NCBI RefSeq assembly: GCF_015493435.1
Contig: NZ_WGDD01000014.1
Location: forward strand, 1 to 64,000
Length of the DNA: 64,000 bases
Direction of reading: 5' to 3'
From: Sulfurovum sp.
Lineage (GTDB): Bacteria; Campylobacterota; Campylobacteria; Campylobacterales; Sulfurovaceae
Positions within the stretch are counted from its first letter, which is position 1. Every line of letters begins with the position of its first letter. This document shows positions 15,775-23,306 of this stretch, piece after piece. The translations under genes and the position numbers were made by a program. The notes below the pieces were generated by a model. The model was not told the DNA's origin. It saw only the letters and a program-made list of their open reading frames with translations, and did not search any database.

Positions 15775-17086
15775 TCTAAAGAGAAGGGTACTGTTTTGGT
15801 TTGGCAGTGTGAGTGCTATGCTGCTGGTACTTTTTGGTTTTGTGTTTTACTATCTGTTCGATCAAAGTATTTCTTTAAAAATACAAAGCCAACTGTACAA
15901 ACAGGCTATTGGGACAGAAGACAAAATAACCGCAGGAGAACCGTTAGATCAGGTTTTGCAAAAAACACTGGCACAAAATTATGAAGCGGCAGTATTCAAG
16001 GCAGGCAAACTGGCCGGGCAAAGCAGGAACTTCCATTTGAAAAATCCCGAATCTTACATACATTACAATGACCGGTTTGTAATGCTCAAGTCCGAACAAT
16101 ACCTCAAAGGAGTCTATGTACTGACACTTTCAAAACTGTTTAAGGGAAAATTGATCGTAACAACCCATGAGATCAATAACAGTATTGAAGATATTACAGA
16201 TACACTGCTGACACTGATACCTATACTTCTTTTAACCCTTCTTTTTCTGGGAAGCAAACTGATCGACAAGATCTTGATACCAGTCAAGCGTATTACCCGG
16301 ACAGCCAACAGGATCGGTGTCAACAATTTTTCGGGTACTATCCCGCTTCCCGAAAAAGAAGATGAGATAAAAGCACTGGTTGAAGCGTTTAACAGCATGA
16401 TCGTCAGACTGAAAGAGGGGGTGGACAATCTGAACCGGTTTAACAGTGATGTGTCGCATGAATTGAGAACGCCTCTGACCGTCATTAAAGGTGAAATAGA
16501 GATCACCCTTCGCAAACTGCGTGAGCCGGATGAATATATTGAAAGCATGCAGACCATTGCCTATGAAGCGGAACAGATAGAATATATTGTAGAGAACCTG
16601 CTGCTGCTTACCAAATACAGCCAAGAAAATATCAAGCAGACATTTCAGCCCTGCCACCTTGATGCCATGGTGCTCAATACACTTGAGAAATATGATAGTA
16701 CACTCAAAGAAAAAGGATTGCATCTTACTATAGAAAAACTTGAATCGATTATGATAGAGGCAAACCCTGTACTTCTGTCTATGATTTTTTCAAACCTCAT
16801 AGACAATGCGATCAAATATACGCCAAAACATAAGTCTATTACCATTTCACTTTATAAAGATGAAAAAATACATTTTGCTATTAAAGATGAAGGTATAGGA
16901 ATTCCCAAAGAAGAACTTTCAAAAATAACCGATAGATTTTACAGGGTTGACAGATCAAGAAACAAAAAGACAGAAGGCTTCGGACTGGGGCTTTCCATTG
17001 TCAAGAAAGGTGTGGAGCTTCATGGCGGGAAGATAAATATAGTCTCTGTGCCAAATGAAGGGACTACAGTTCATATTATTTTGTAA
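15761..17086 (+). CDS. Sensor histidine kinase of envelope two-component system 2
   Basis: 441 residues. Membrane helices at about 10-32 and 148-168 enclose a periplasmic loop whose sequence differs strongly from that of kinase 1, so the input signal may differ. HAMP is at about 170-220, the H-box FNSDVSHELRTPLTV has His233, the N-box is N-L-I-D-N-A-I-K-Y-T, and the G-box is G-F-G-L-G-L-S-I-V. The start is a TTG inside the regulator gene, preceded by a G-rich stretch; the first kinase uses TTG at the equivalent place. The strong similarity of the catalytic halves with the divergent sensor halves suggests duplication followed by sensor divergence. Confidence 0.92.
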   Translation: MKADSLKRRVLFWFGSVSAMLLVLFGFVFYYLFDQSISLKIQSQLYKQAIGTEDKITAGEPLDQVLQKTLAQNYEAAVFKAGKLAGQSRNFHLKNPESYIHYNDRFVMLKSEQYLKGVYVLTLSKLFKGKLIVTTHEINNSIEDITDTLLTLIPILLLTLLFLGSKLIDKILIPVKRITRTANRIGVNNFSGTIPLPEKEDEIKALVEAFNSMIVRLKEGVDNLNRFNSDVSHELRTPLTVIKGEIEITLRKLREPDEYIESMQTIAYEAEQIEYIVENLLLLTKYSQENIKQTFQPCHLDAMVLNTLEKYDSTLKEKGLHLTIEKLESIMIEANPVLLSMIFSNLIDNAIKYTPKHKSITISLYKDEKIHFAIKDEGIGIPKEELSKITDRFYRVDRSRNKKTEGFGLGLSIVKKGVELHGGKINIVSVPNEGTTVHIIL

Positions 17087-17203
17087 TTATTAGAGGTCCC
17101 CATAAGTTTATCCTTTTTTATTGTATAGTAAATTCATATACAGTTCACGATCTATTTGTATACTATTGTATATGATACTACTACATAAGAAGGAGAGAAA
17201 AAG

Positions 17204-17632
17204 ATGAAAAAAATACTTATTGGACTTATAGTCCTTTTGGTTCTGATCCAGTTCATACCGTATGGAAGAAACCATGACAATCCCAAGGTCGCAGCTGAAC
17301 CGCAGTGGGACAGTCCGCAGACACGTGAAATATTTATGCGTGCCTGCGGAGATTGTCACTCCAATGAAACCAAATGGCCAAGGTACAGCAATATTGCACC
17401 GATCTCCTGGTCTGTGTACCACCATGTAGAAGAGGGGCGGGAACATTTCAATATTTCCATGTGGGGATATCAGAAGAAAAACAAAGGTGACGAAGCCGCC
17501 AAAGAAGTGGAAGAAGGAGAAATGCCTTTGTTCTCCTATCTGCTGGTTCATTCTGAAGCCAGGCTCTCAAAAAAAGAGAAAGAACAACTTATCCAAGGAC
17601 TGGAAAATACGTTTGGCAGGGAAGAAGATTGA
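17204..17632 (+). CDS. Haem-binding domain (PF14376-like) c-type cytochrome
   Basis: 142 residues. An N-terminal hydrophobic signal or anchor (about 4-20) is followed by a single c-type haem motif A-C-G-D-C-H (about 46-51), then S-N-E-T-K-W-P-R-Y and the N-I-A-P-I-S-W-S-V-Y-H-H-V-E-E-G-R run typical of the small 'haem-binding domain' family. It is probably periplasmic and membrane-anchored. The exact electron-transfer role is unknown. A good AAGGAG site precedes the ATG. It follows two-component system 2 but has its own upstream gap of 117 bp, without a TTTCAT box. Confidence 0.85.
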   Translation: MKKILIGLIVLLVLIQFIPYGRNHDNPKVAAEPQWDSPQTREIFMRACGDCHSNETKWPRYSNIAPISWSVYHHVEEGREHFNISMWGYQKKNKGDEAAKEVEEGEMPLFSYLLVHSEARLSKKEKEQLIQGLENTFGREED

Positions 17633-18130
17633 TTTTAGGCTTTTTTTAGCACACACAAGGAAATACAAGCGAGTCTGTACAGAAACGACAGACTTGTTGT
17701 CCGGCATAGCACTTGATTTTCCTGTACCTGGATATTTCGGATATTTTTAAGTGTTATACCGGTTTTCTTTATTGCTTAATTCTATTGATTAACATAATAT
17801 AAATTCTATTAAAAAACTATATCGTTTCTGCTCTGTAATTATATGTGTACATTTCCCGGTATATAAAAGACAATTTTTTGTCTATATGAGAATTTCACTG
17901 GAAATTATTTCGCGATCATGTTATTCCAATAAATTCCAAAACCTAAATCCGATTCACTGTAGTTTCTTTTCTATTTTAATTATGACAGATATAGATAAAG
18001 TTTATATTTTCAAATATAAATAAATTGTTCTTTTCCTGCTTTCAAAACACCAATGTCGTTCCTTTCAAAAAAACCAAATATGTATTTTCCCTGCAAAGCC
18101 CTTTAAGGGGTACTTTAACGCGGTATTGGT
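17633..18130. other. Non-coding AT-rich gap
   Basis: No convincing gene. A stem-loop with G-U pairs on the plus strand lies at 17668-17697 (AGTCTGT at 17672-17678 with ACAGACT at 17688-17694, extended by wobbles), possibly the 3' end of the haem-protein message. A second small inverted repeat (AGACAA/TTGTCT) lies near 17870. The rest is AT-rich and leads into the operator array of the TetR gene. Confidence 0.55.
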
Positions 18131-18269
18131 GAACATTTGTTCTTAAATAAAAGTAGTTCCTCTTTTATAAATGAACATATGTTCACTTCAGGAAAAACAA
18201 GAAAAATTAAATATGAACATTTGTTCATAAGCAAGACATGGTGCCGGCTTGACATATGAACATTTGTTC
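18131..18269 (+). promoter_or_regulatory. Four palindromic operators, 42-43 bp apart, upstream of the TetR gene
   Basis: GAACATTTGTTC occurs at 18131-18142, 18215-18226 and 18258-18269, and GAACATATGTTC at 18173-18184. Each is a perfect palindrome. The start-to-start distances are 42, 42 and 43 bp, about four helical turns, which would place all sites on one face of the DNA. The last site lies inside the promoter spacer of the TetR gene. Confidence 0.85.
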
Positions 18270-18277
18270 ACTATAAT
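18249..18277 (+). promoter_or_regulatory. Consensus sigma-70 promoter of the TetR gene
   Basis: TTGACA (18249-18254), 17 bp, TATAAT (18272-18277): a perfect consensus promoter whose spacer contains a full GAACATTTGTTC operator. AAAGGAG at 18284-18290 precedes the ATG at 18296. The arrangement predicts tight autorepression. Confidence 0.88.
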
Positions 18278-18295
18278 TGCATTAAAGGAGTCACT

Positions 18296-18949
18296 ATGAG
18301 CGAGCAGACGGGCACTTCCGCCCTATCTAAAGGAAGAAAAACCAAAGAAAAAATACTCAAAACCGCATTGAAACTTTTCTCTGCCAAGGGCTATAAGGCA
18401 ACAACAGTCAGAGACATAGCCGGAGCCATGGGTGTAAAGCAGAGTGCACTCTATAACCACTTCAAGAACAAAGAGGAGATACTTGAAACCCTTATAAGCA
18501 ACCTTACCTCTTCGGCGATAGTCACCTTGTTTGACGATAAAGAGCCCCAGGAGCTTCATAAACAGGGGAAATCACTTCTTATGAACCTTGCAACTACGTT
18601 TAAGCTTATCGGCTTTGACGGGCCAAATGAAGCACTTTTAAAGCTATTGATGCAGGAAATATTCAGAAACGAGCGTGTTCGGGAGATCTATAACGAATAT
18701 TTCTACCAGGAGAACGTTAAAAAGCTTTCAGGGCTCTTCTTTCAAATGATGCAGGAAGAGATGATCAAATCTTCCGATCCGCTTTTGTTGGCCAATGAGT
18801 TCTTTTCTCCCCTTTTTTTCTACCAGATGCAGGTTTCTCTGCTAAAATTAGACAAGAAATCTACCTCTTCGGTCGTTTCACTGTTTGAAAAACATGTAGA
18901 TTTTTTCTGGGACAACATTAAGGTTGAAAAACAAGAGACGTTATTTTAG
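18296..18949 (+). CDS. TetR/AcrR-family transcriptional repressor
   Basis: 217 residues. The N-terminal helix-turn-helix (about 15-62) reads K-I-L-K-T-A-L-K-L-F-S-A-K-G-Y, then T-T-V-R-D-I-A-G-A-M-G-V and S-A-L-Y-N-H-F-K-N-K-E, standard for the family. The C-terminal ligand domain is unlike any I can name. It probably binds the four GAACAT(T/A)TGTTC palindromes upstream of itself; one overlaps its own promoter, so autorepression is likely. The next genes (methyltransferase, DUF2238 protein) lie 57 bp downstream in the same direction and may be co-transcribed, but no operator was found between them. Confidence 0.92.
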   Translation: MSEQTGTSALSKGRKTKEKILKTALKLFSAKGYKATTVRDIAGAMGVKQSALYNHFKNKEEILETLISNLTSSAIVTLFDDKEPQELHKQGKSLLMNLATTFKLIGFDGPNEALLKLLMQEIFRNERVREIYNEYFYQENVKKLSGLFFQMMQEEMIKSSDPLLLANEFFSPLFFYQMQVSLLKLDKKSTSSVVSLFEKHVDFFWDNIKVEKQETLF

Positions 18950-19006
18950 TTAGATACTAAATAATATTAAAAAGTAGAGATATTATTATATTAAGGAATA
19001 TTAAAT

Positions 19007-19615
19007 ATGAAAAACAAGATTGACCACTTCGCGCATAAGTCAAAATCATGGGATATGAATTCAAAAAGAGTTCAGAATGCCAAGGGTATCGCAGATTTAA
19101 TAGTAAAAAATATTGAACTCTCCCCTTCCATGGAAATCATGGACTTCGGTGCAGGTACCGGTCTGCTGAGCTATTTTGTCGCTCCCTATGTCGGTAAGAT
19201 CACGGCGGTAGACAATTCCCCTTCTATGCTTCTTGAGTTTACAAAGAAATGTGACGAATTCGCCTGCAGGACCGAAGTCATGGAAAAAGATCTCAGTGTC
19301 GATACGCTTGAACGAAAATTTGACGGCATTACCTCGTCTATGACCATTCATCATGTGAAAGACCAGAAAGCCCTTTTCTCCAAATTGTATGACATGCTCA
19401 AGGAAAAAGGGTTCATTGCCATTGCGGACCTTGACAGTGAAGACGGCAGCTTTCACAGTGACAATACAGGCGTCTTTCATCATGGTTTTGACCGGAAGGA
19501 ACTTGAAAACATTGCAAAAGAGGCAGGATTTAAACATATCAGGTTCGACCATGCCAATACGATCTCCAAGCCGCATCATGATTTTACAGTCTTTTTAATG
19601 ACTGCGGTGAAATAG
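19007..19615 (+). CDS. Class I SAM-dependent methyltransferase
   Basis: 202 residues. Motif I is M-D-F-G-A-G-T-G-L-L-S (about 42-52), the acidic end of strand 2 is A-V-D-N-S-P-S-M-L (about 67-75), and post-motif regions include D-G-I-T-S-S-M-T-I-H-H-V and a later I-A-D-L-D-S-E-D-G-S-F. This is the Methyltransf_11/25-type fold acting on small molecules; the substrate is unknown. AAGGAA precedes the ATG. It lies directly upstream of the DUF2238 gene (one base between stop and start), so the two are co-translated, and downstream of the TetR gene. Confidence 0.87.
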   Translation: MKNKIDHFAHKSKSWDMNSKRVQNAKGIADLIVKNIELSPSMEIMDFGAGTGLLSYFVAPYVGKITAVDNSPSMLLEFTKKCDEFACRTEVMEKDLSVDTLERKFDGITSSMTIHHVKDQKALFSKLYDMLKEKGFIAIADLDSEDGSFHSDNTGVFHHGFDRKELENIAKEAGFKHIRFDHANTISKPHHDFTVFLMTAVK

Positions 19616-19616
19616 T

Positions 19617-20219
19617 ATGAAATATCTATGGCTGGGTATCTTTTTTACTGTTTTGACCTGGTCAGCGGTACATCCCAAAGACCAGTTTACCTGGTTTCTC
19701 GAAGTAGTGCCTGCCCTGATCGGCTTTATACTGATCGTATTGACCTACAGGAAGTTCCCTCTTACACCCCTGCTCTATACGCTCATATTGATGCATATGA
19801 TCATCTTGATGGTCGGCGGGCACTACACTTATGCCGAAGTACCGCTCTTTGACTGGATCAGAGAAGTGCTGCATCAGAACAGAAACAATTTTGACAAACT
19901 TGGGCATTTCTTTCAGGGGTTTGAACCTGCTATCCTTGCCCGGGAGATACTGATCCGCCTCAAAGTGGTCAAACCGAGCCGCTTGTGGCTGGATTACATC
20001 GTACTGAGTATTGTTCTGGCTTTCTCTGCTTTCTATGAACTGGTGGAATGGTGGGTAGCGTTGGCAACAGGAGAGGATGCCGAAGCTTTTCTGGGAACAC
20101 AGGGCTATGTCTGGGATACACAGTCAGATATGCTGTATGCGCTTATCGGCGGTATCACCGCCCTGCTTCTTTTAAGCCGACTGCATGACAGACAGCTTAA
20201 AAAGATGATGAAGGTTTAG
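19617..20219 (+). CDS. DUF2238 (YjdF-like) integral membrane protein
   Basis: 200 residues with about five or six membrane helices. Diagnostic patterns are D-K-L-G-H-F-F-Q-G-F (about 94-103), A-F-Y-E-L-V-E-W-W (about 138-146) and the end motif G-Y-V-W-D-T-Q-S-D-M-L (about 163-173), all typical of the DUF2238/YjdF family of inner-membrane proteins with conserved charged residues. The function is unknown. The gene is co-oriented with the methyltransferase and almost overlaps it. Its 3' end overlaps the convergent haem-protein gene by 4 nt. Confidence 0.85.
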   Translation: MKYLWLGIFFTVLTWSAVHPKDQFTWFLEVVPALIGFILIVLTYRKFPLTPLLYTLILMHMIILMVGGHYTYAEVPLFDWIREVLHQNRNNFDKLGHFFQGFEPAILAREILIRLKVVKPSRLWLDYIVLSIVLAFSAFYELVEWWVALATGEDAEAFLGTQGYVWDTQSDMLYALIGGITALLLLSRLHDRQLKKMMKV

Positions 20220-20788
20220 TGCTTTTTGATCTCGGCTACGATCACACCGCGAAGACTGCCTTCTTTGAAACCGGTTGCATGGTCATGCGGATAGGCACTT
20301 TCAATCGCTTCTTTGATCTTGGGTGAAAGAGCGCTTCCATGGCACTTCAGGCAAACAGCCTTTGTTACAAGCGGCTTGTAGATACGTGTGACATCTCCCT
20401 CTTTTACTATTTTGATATCTTTGGGGGAAAACGTTTTGTCAGCGATCGCTTTTTCATACGCTTCCATTACTTTCCTGTCTGTGGCATCGGGTGTATTGAC
20501 AGAATTGTTTCTGACTTTCAGTGCGGTACGCCTTACTGAAGCATACTTTGGAAGCTTTGCATTGACCTCTTTGGTGATGGTATCTGCACTGGAAGTACAG
20601 AATGCAAGTGCCTCCAGACCGCTTGGATCGTTTTTCATATGTGCTTTGAGTTCACCTTTCAATGCCCCGCCAAGCATTTTAATGTATTTAATGCCTTCCT
20701 GTTTCACCTGCGGCTGTGGTGCTGCCTCCGATGCATGGAGCATAGATACGGCAAGAAATGCCGGTAATATCAAATGTCGTACTGTCAT
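20216..20788 (-). CDS. DUF3365 (Tll0287-like) periplasmic haem protein
   Basis: 190 residues. The ATG at 20788 is chosen over an upstream frame extension because it begins a proper signal peptide (MTVRHLILPAFLAVSMLHASEA) and has GAAGGATTG upstream. The mature protein has the DUF3365 pattern (A-L-A-F-C-T-S-S-A-D near 60, later V-R-R-T-A-L-K-V-R-N) and one c-type haem motif, V-C-L-K-C-H-G. It ends with G-S-L-R-G-V-I-V-A-E-I. These domains are haem-containing redox or gas sensors found alone or fused to signalling domains. The protein at the right end of the window appears to carry the same domain as its sensor. Confidence 0.85.
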   Translation of the reverse strand: MTVRHLILPAFLAVSMLHASEAAPQPQVKQEGIKYIKMLGGALKGELKAHMKNDPSGLEALAFCTSSADTITKEVNAKLPKYASVRRTALKVRNNSVNTPDATDRKVMEAYEKAIADKTFSPKDIKIVKEGDVTRIYKPLVTKAVCLKCHGSALSPKIKEAIESAYPHDHATGFKEGSLRGVIVAEIKKH

Positions 20789-20956
20789 TTTCAATCCTTC
20801 GTATAATAATATGTGGAGCAGTATAGCAAAACTTTCATTTACGAATATTAATCCCGATCGTTTAGCATCCAAAATCAGGCAATACTCCCAAGTGTAAAAA
20901 TATGACAATATGACATATTTTTCACAGCTTCTATTGTTATATTCTATAATTCGGGC

Positions 20957-21298
20957 ATGTATAAAAAGAAAAAAGAGCGTTTTTACATTTCAGAACTTTT
21001 GGAAGACCCGGCCGTAACCTATCCATCCTATTATATGCTTTCTGCTTCTATGGCGAAAAACGAAATGCTGCATACTGCTATTATTGCTCTGCACAGTTTT
21101 GATTTTTCATGGTTTGAAACACCCAAAAACTTTGATGATATCTTCAGTATGTTTGATTCCGGCACTTTTCCTCTTTATAAAGAGAAGTATATTGTAGGAT
21201 ATTTTGGAAATAAAATGATGTTTCTTGAAAGCAGCGGATGGAAGGGAATGCCCGCCACAGCTGACCTTTTCAAGCTTGAGAACTGGCTTGTCTGCTGA
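20957..21298 (+). CDS. Small hypothetical protein
   Basis: 113 residues, no signal peptide or membrane helix, rich in aromatic residues (F-S-W-F-E-T-P-K-N-F-D-D near 52-63, G-Y-F-G-N-K-M-M-F near 79-87). I do not recognise a family. The start is supported by TATAAT at 20945-20950 exactly 6 nt before the ATG, with no Shine-Dalgarno, so a leaderless message is likely. It diverges from the DUF3365 gene and lies upstream of the candidate structured RNA. Confidence 0.7.
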   Translation: MYKKKKERFYISELLEDPAVTYPSYYMLSASMAKNEMLHTAIIALHSFDFSWFETPKNFDDIFSMFDSGTFPLYKEKYIVGYFGNKMMFLESSGWKGMPATADLFKLENWLVC

Positions 21299-21369
21299 TA
21301 AAAGCATAAAATATTGATATCATTTTTTTAATTAAGACAAATTTTATCTTATTTGGGATATACTTCGCC

Positions 21370-21489
21370 CTATCTTAGGTATCGGCGAAGACATTTTTTA
21401 TTCTTCCTCCTTTTTTAAAAACGTCAAAATGTGCCAACTACCCATTGGCATATTACCTCCTCCCAAAACCACGTCGGTACCTAAGATAG
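21370..21489 (+). ncRNA. Candidate structured small RNA with CCUCC motifs
   Basis: An 18-bp stem joins CTATCTTAGGTATCGGCG (21370-21387) with CGTCGGTACCTAAGATAG (21472-21489). On the plus strand all 18 positions pair, two of them as G-U; on the minus strand those two become A-C mismatches, which favours a plus-strand RNA. Inside, TGCCAA (21432-21437) pairs with TTGGCA (21445-21450). Unpaired regions carry CCTCC (21406-21410) and CCTCCTCCC (21456-21464), complementary to Shine-Dalgarno sequences. TATACT at 21359-21364 would start transcription at the foot of the stem. No family (SRP, 6S, tmRNA) matched by eye. Confidence 0.5.
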
Positions 21490-21499
21490 AACTTTTCAT
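21398..21499 (-). CDS. Possible 33-residue ORF antisense to the candidate RNA
   Basis: ATG at 21499, eleven bases past the helicase stop codon, gives MKSSILGTDVVLGGGNMPMG, then SWHILTFLKKEEE and a stop. A second 16-codon ORF (21344-21394) follows behind AAGGAGGAAG. The strong purine stretches are the complement of the CCUCC motifs of the plus-strand RNA candidate, so either reading could be the real one. No family recognised. Confidence 0.25.
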   Translation of the reverse strand: MKSSILGTDVVLGGGNMPMGSWHILTFLKKEEE

Positions 21500-21509
21500 C
21501 TTCGTAAAA

Positions 21510-23228
21510 TCATTCCAAAAACAACAGGCACACGCGTATATCATCATAACTTACTTCACCATTGAGCCCCTCGAACACAGGCTTGAGTTTCAGTTTTCCG
21601 TCCTCGGAAAAATTTTCTTTCATATGTTTGGTTTTCAGGCTCAACACTACAGTGTCTACCCGTTCCAAGAGTGCTTCATTCGGTTTGAATTTGTCCAGAT
21701 CAATCTCGGGATCCTCCTCTTTTATCAGTGTCAAATGCTGAACTATGGTACTTTTGGCCAGTTTTCTGTTGGTTGCCAGTTGTATGAGTGTATCGGACTT
21801 GTCTATGAGGTTTTTGGTTTTGATGTATGTAGGGGTGACGTATGCTGAGTGTGAGGGGTTTCCCGCTTTGATATTTTTGCGCTCCTCTGCTATTTTTTCT
21901 TTGCTGACAACGCCGCCCAAATGTGAAATATGCCCTTCAAACATCCTGTCAAGCGCTTCAGGAGAAAGACCCTCTATGCGCTCGGCGGCTTTCTGTGAAG
22001 CGGTTTTAATGCGTCCGTCCACGTGCAAAATGAGCGGGTCTACACGCAATGCCATCGGATTCAGGCCCATCAGACGCAGCCCCTCTATGCTCTTTATGCG
22101 TGAAAGCGCTACATACCCCTGCCCTGTCTCAAAGGTTTTACTCAAATCCATTTCAGCAGCATCAAGGGTCATCCCCTGTGATTTGTGGATGGTGATAGCC
22201 CAGGCCAGACGCAGCGGTACCTGTGAAACGGTTGCCGTTACTTTTCCGCTGTCATTTTCCAAAGACCAGTCTTCCCGGTCGAGCTTGATCTTTTTGCCTT
22301 CCGCAGTACGGACAATGGGCATATTGTCTATGGGAGAAAAATGCTCTACTGTTCCGGTAGTACCGTTGACATACCCTGCTTCCGGATTATTTTTAATGAA
22401 AATAACCACCGCCCCTTTTTTCAGCGCCAGTGTTTCCAAAACCAAAGAAGACTTGAATATCTTTTCTATGTTCTTTTGGCTTCCCTGTGCTTCATAGACA
22501 AAGTGTTTTTCCTCTCCGCCGAGCTTTTCGAGTTCACTGAGGTTAATGCGGTCTACATCGACATTGTGTGTGTAGAGTTTTGTCGGCGTATCGATGGCCA
22601 GTTCTTTTTCATGCCTTTGGGCAAGCATTTCTTCAGAAGATTCCGAAATACTGCCGCTTCGTATATCGTCCAGGATCTGTATAAGCCTGCTGTCGTCCTG
22701 TCTGAATTTCTCATCGAGGTAACAGGTTTGCAGGTCCAGTGCCTTCCAGACAGGAGACTGCCAGGCAAAGCGCTTCTCTCTGGGTTCCCTGGAAACGGGA
22801 GGCAGCTGAAAAAAGTCTCCCGATATGACCACCTGTACCCCGCCAAACGGTGCATCTGTCTCCTTGAACCCGCGCAGTATCATGTCCATAGAGGCAAAAA
22901 GCTCCGGTGAGATCATGGAGACTTCATCGATGATGAGTATGTCAAGTTTGGCAAAACGGGTTTTAAGGTATTTTTTATCCAAAAGAAAATCTACATATCC
23001 TTCATCGATGCTCTCACGTATACCCAGAGCAAAAAAAGAGTGTATCGTCTGCCCGCCCAAATGCGAAGCCGCTATCCCCGTAGGTGCTACAATGGTCGGG
23101 TATATGCTTCGTTCTTTGAGATACTGTGTGTAAAGATTCAGCAGATAGGTTTTACCTGTGCCTGCCGACCCCGTGATGAAGACGTTTTTGCCTGATTTGA
23201 GTATGTTGAGTGCTGTTTCTTGTTTCAT
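21510..23228 (-). CDS. PIF1/RecD-like AAA helicase
   Basis: 572 residues from the ATG at 23228. Walker A is GSAGTGKT (20-27), Walker B is L-D-I-L-I-I-D-E-V-S-M (about 93-103), followed by S-G-D-F-F-Q-L-P-P (motif III), and the C-terminal UvrD-like motif reads W-A-I-T-I-H-K-S-Q-G-M-T. The tail (about 455-560) looks like a helix-turn-helix (HTH_40-like) region. This is a superfamily 1B 5'-3' DNA helicase of the PIF1/RecD2-like group, likely used in recombination or replication restart. A longer reading frame starts upstream, but TATAAT (23235-23240) lies exactly 6 nt before this ATG and there is no Shine-Dalgarno, so the message is probably leaderless. Divergent from hrpB. Confidence 0.88.
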   Translation of the reverse strand: MKQETALNILKSGKNVFITGSAGTGKTYLLNLYTQYLKERSIYPTIVAPTGIAASHLGGQTIHSFFALGIRESIDEGYVDFLLDKKYLKTRFAKLDILIIDEVSMISPELFASMDMILRGFKETDAPFGGVQVVISGDFFQLPPVSREPREKRFAWQSPVWKALDLQTCYLDEKFRQDDSRLIQILDDIRSGSISESSEEMLAQRHEKELAIDTPTKLYTHNVDVDRINLSELEKLGGEEKHFVYEAQGSQKNIEKIFKSSLVLETLALKKGAVVIFIKNNPEAGYVNGTTGTVEHFSPIDNMPIVRTAEGKKIKLDREDWSLENDSGKVTATVSQVPLRLAWAITIHKSQGMTLDAAEMDLSKTFETGQGYVALSRIKSIEGLRLMGLNPMALRVDPLILHVDGRIKTASQKAAERIEGLSPEALDRMFEGHISHLGGVVSKEKIAEERKNIKAGNPSHSAYVTPTYIKTKNLIDKSDTLIQLATNRKLAKSTIVQHLTLIKEEDPEIDLDKFKPNEALLERVDTVVLSLKTKHMKENFSEDGKLKLKPVFEGLNGEVSYDDIRVCLLFLE

Positions 23229-23234
23229 GGAAGT

Positions 23235-23300
23235 ATTATAGCGTGGTATGTTCGGTTTTATCGAACATACCATGCAATTATTAGTGATTTTATGTATAAT
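23235..23300. promoter_or_regulatory. Divergent helicase promoters with an 11-bp hairpin palindrome
   Basis: TATAAT on the minus strand (23235-23240) and TATAAT on the plus strand (23295-23300) each lie 6 nt from an ATG. Between them TGGTATGTTCG (23244-23254) and CGAACATACCA (23262-23272) form a perfect 11-bp inverted repeat with a 7-nt loop, a possible shared operator. Confidence 0.7.
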
Positions 23301-23306
23301 CCCCTT

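Noticed and set aside
17668-17697. Rho-independent terminator after the haem protein gene
   Set aside because: The stem has wobble pairs and is not followed by a U-tract; kept only as a note in the non-coding gap.
21370-21489. Terminal inverted repeats of a MITE-like element
   Set aside because: No target-site duplication and no second copy in the window; the G-U versus A-C asymmetry favours an RNA. A genome-wide copy search would be decisive.
23244-23272. LexA/SOS box between the helicases
   Set aside because: Half-sites are in the opposite order to the CGAAC-N4-GTTCG type and do not match CTGT-N8-ACAG.
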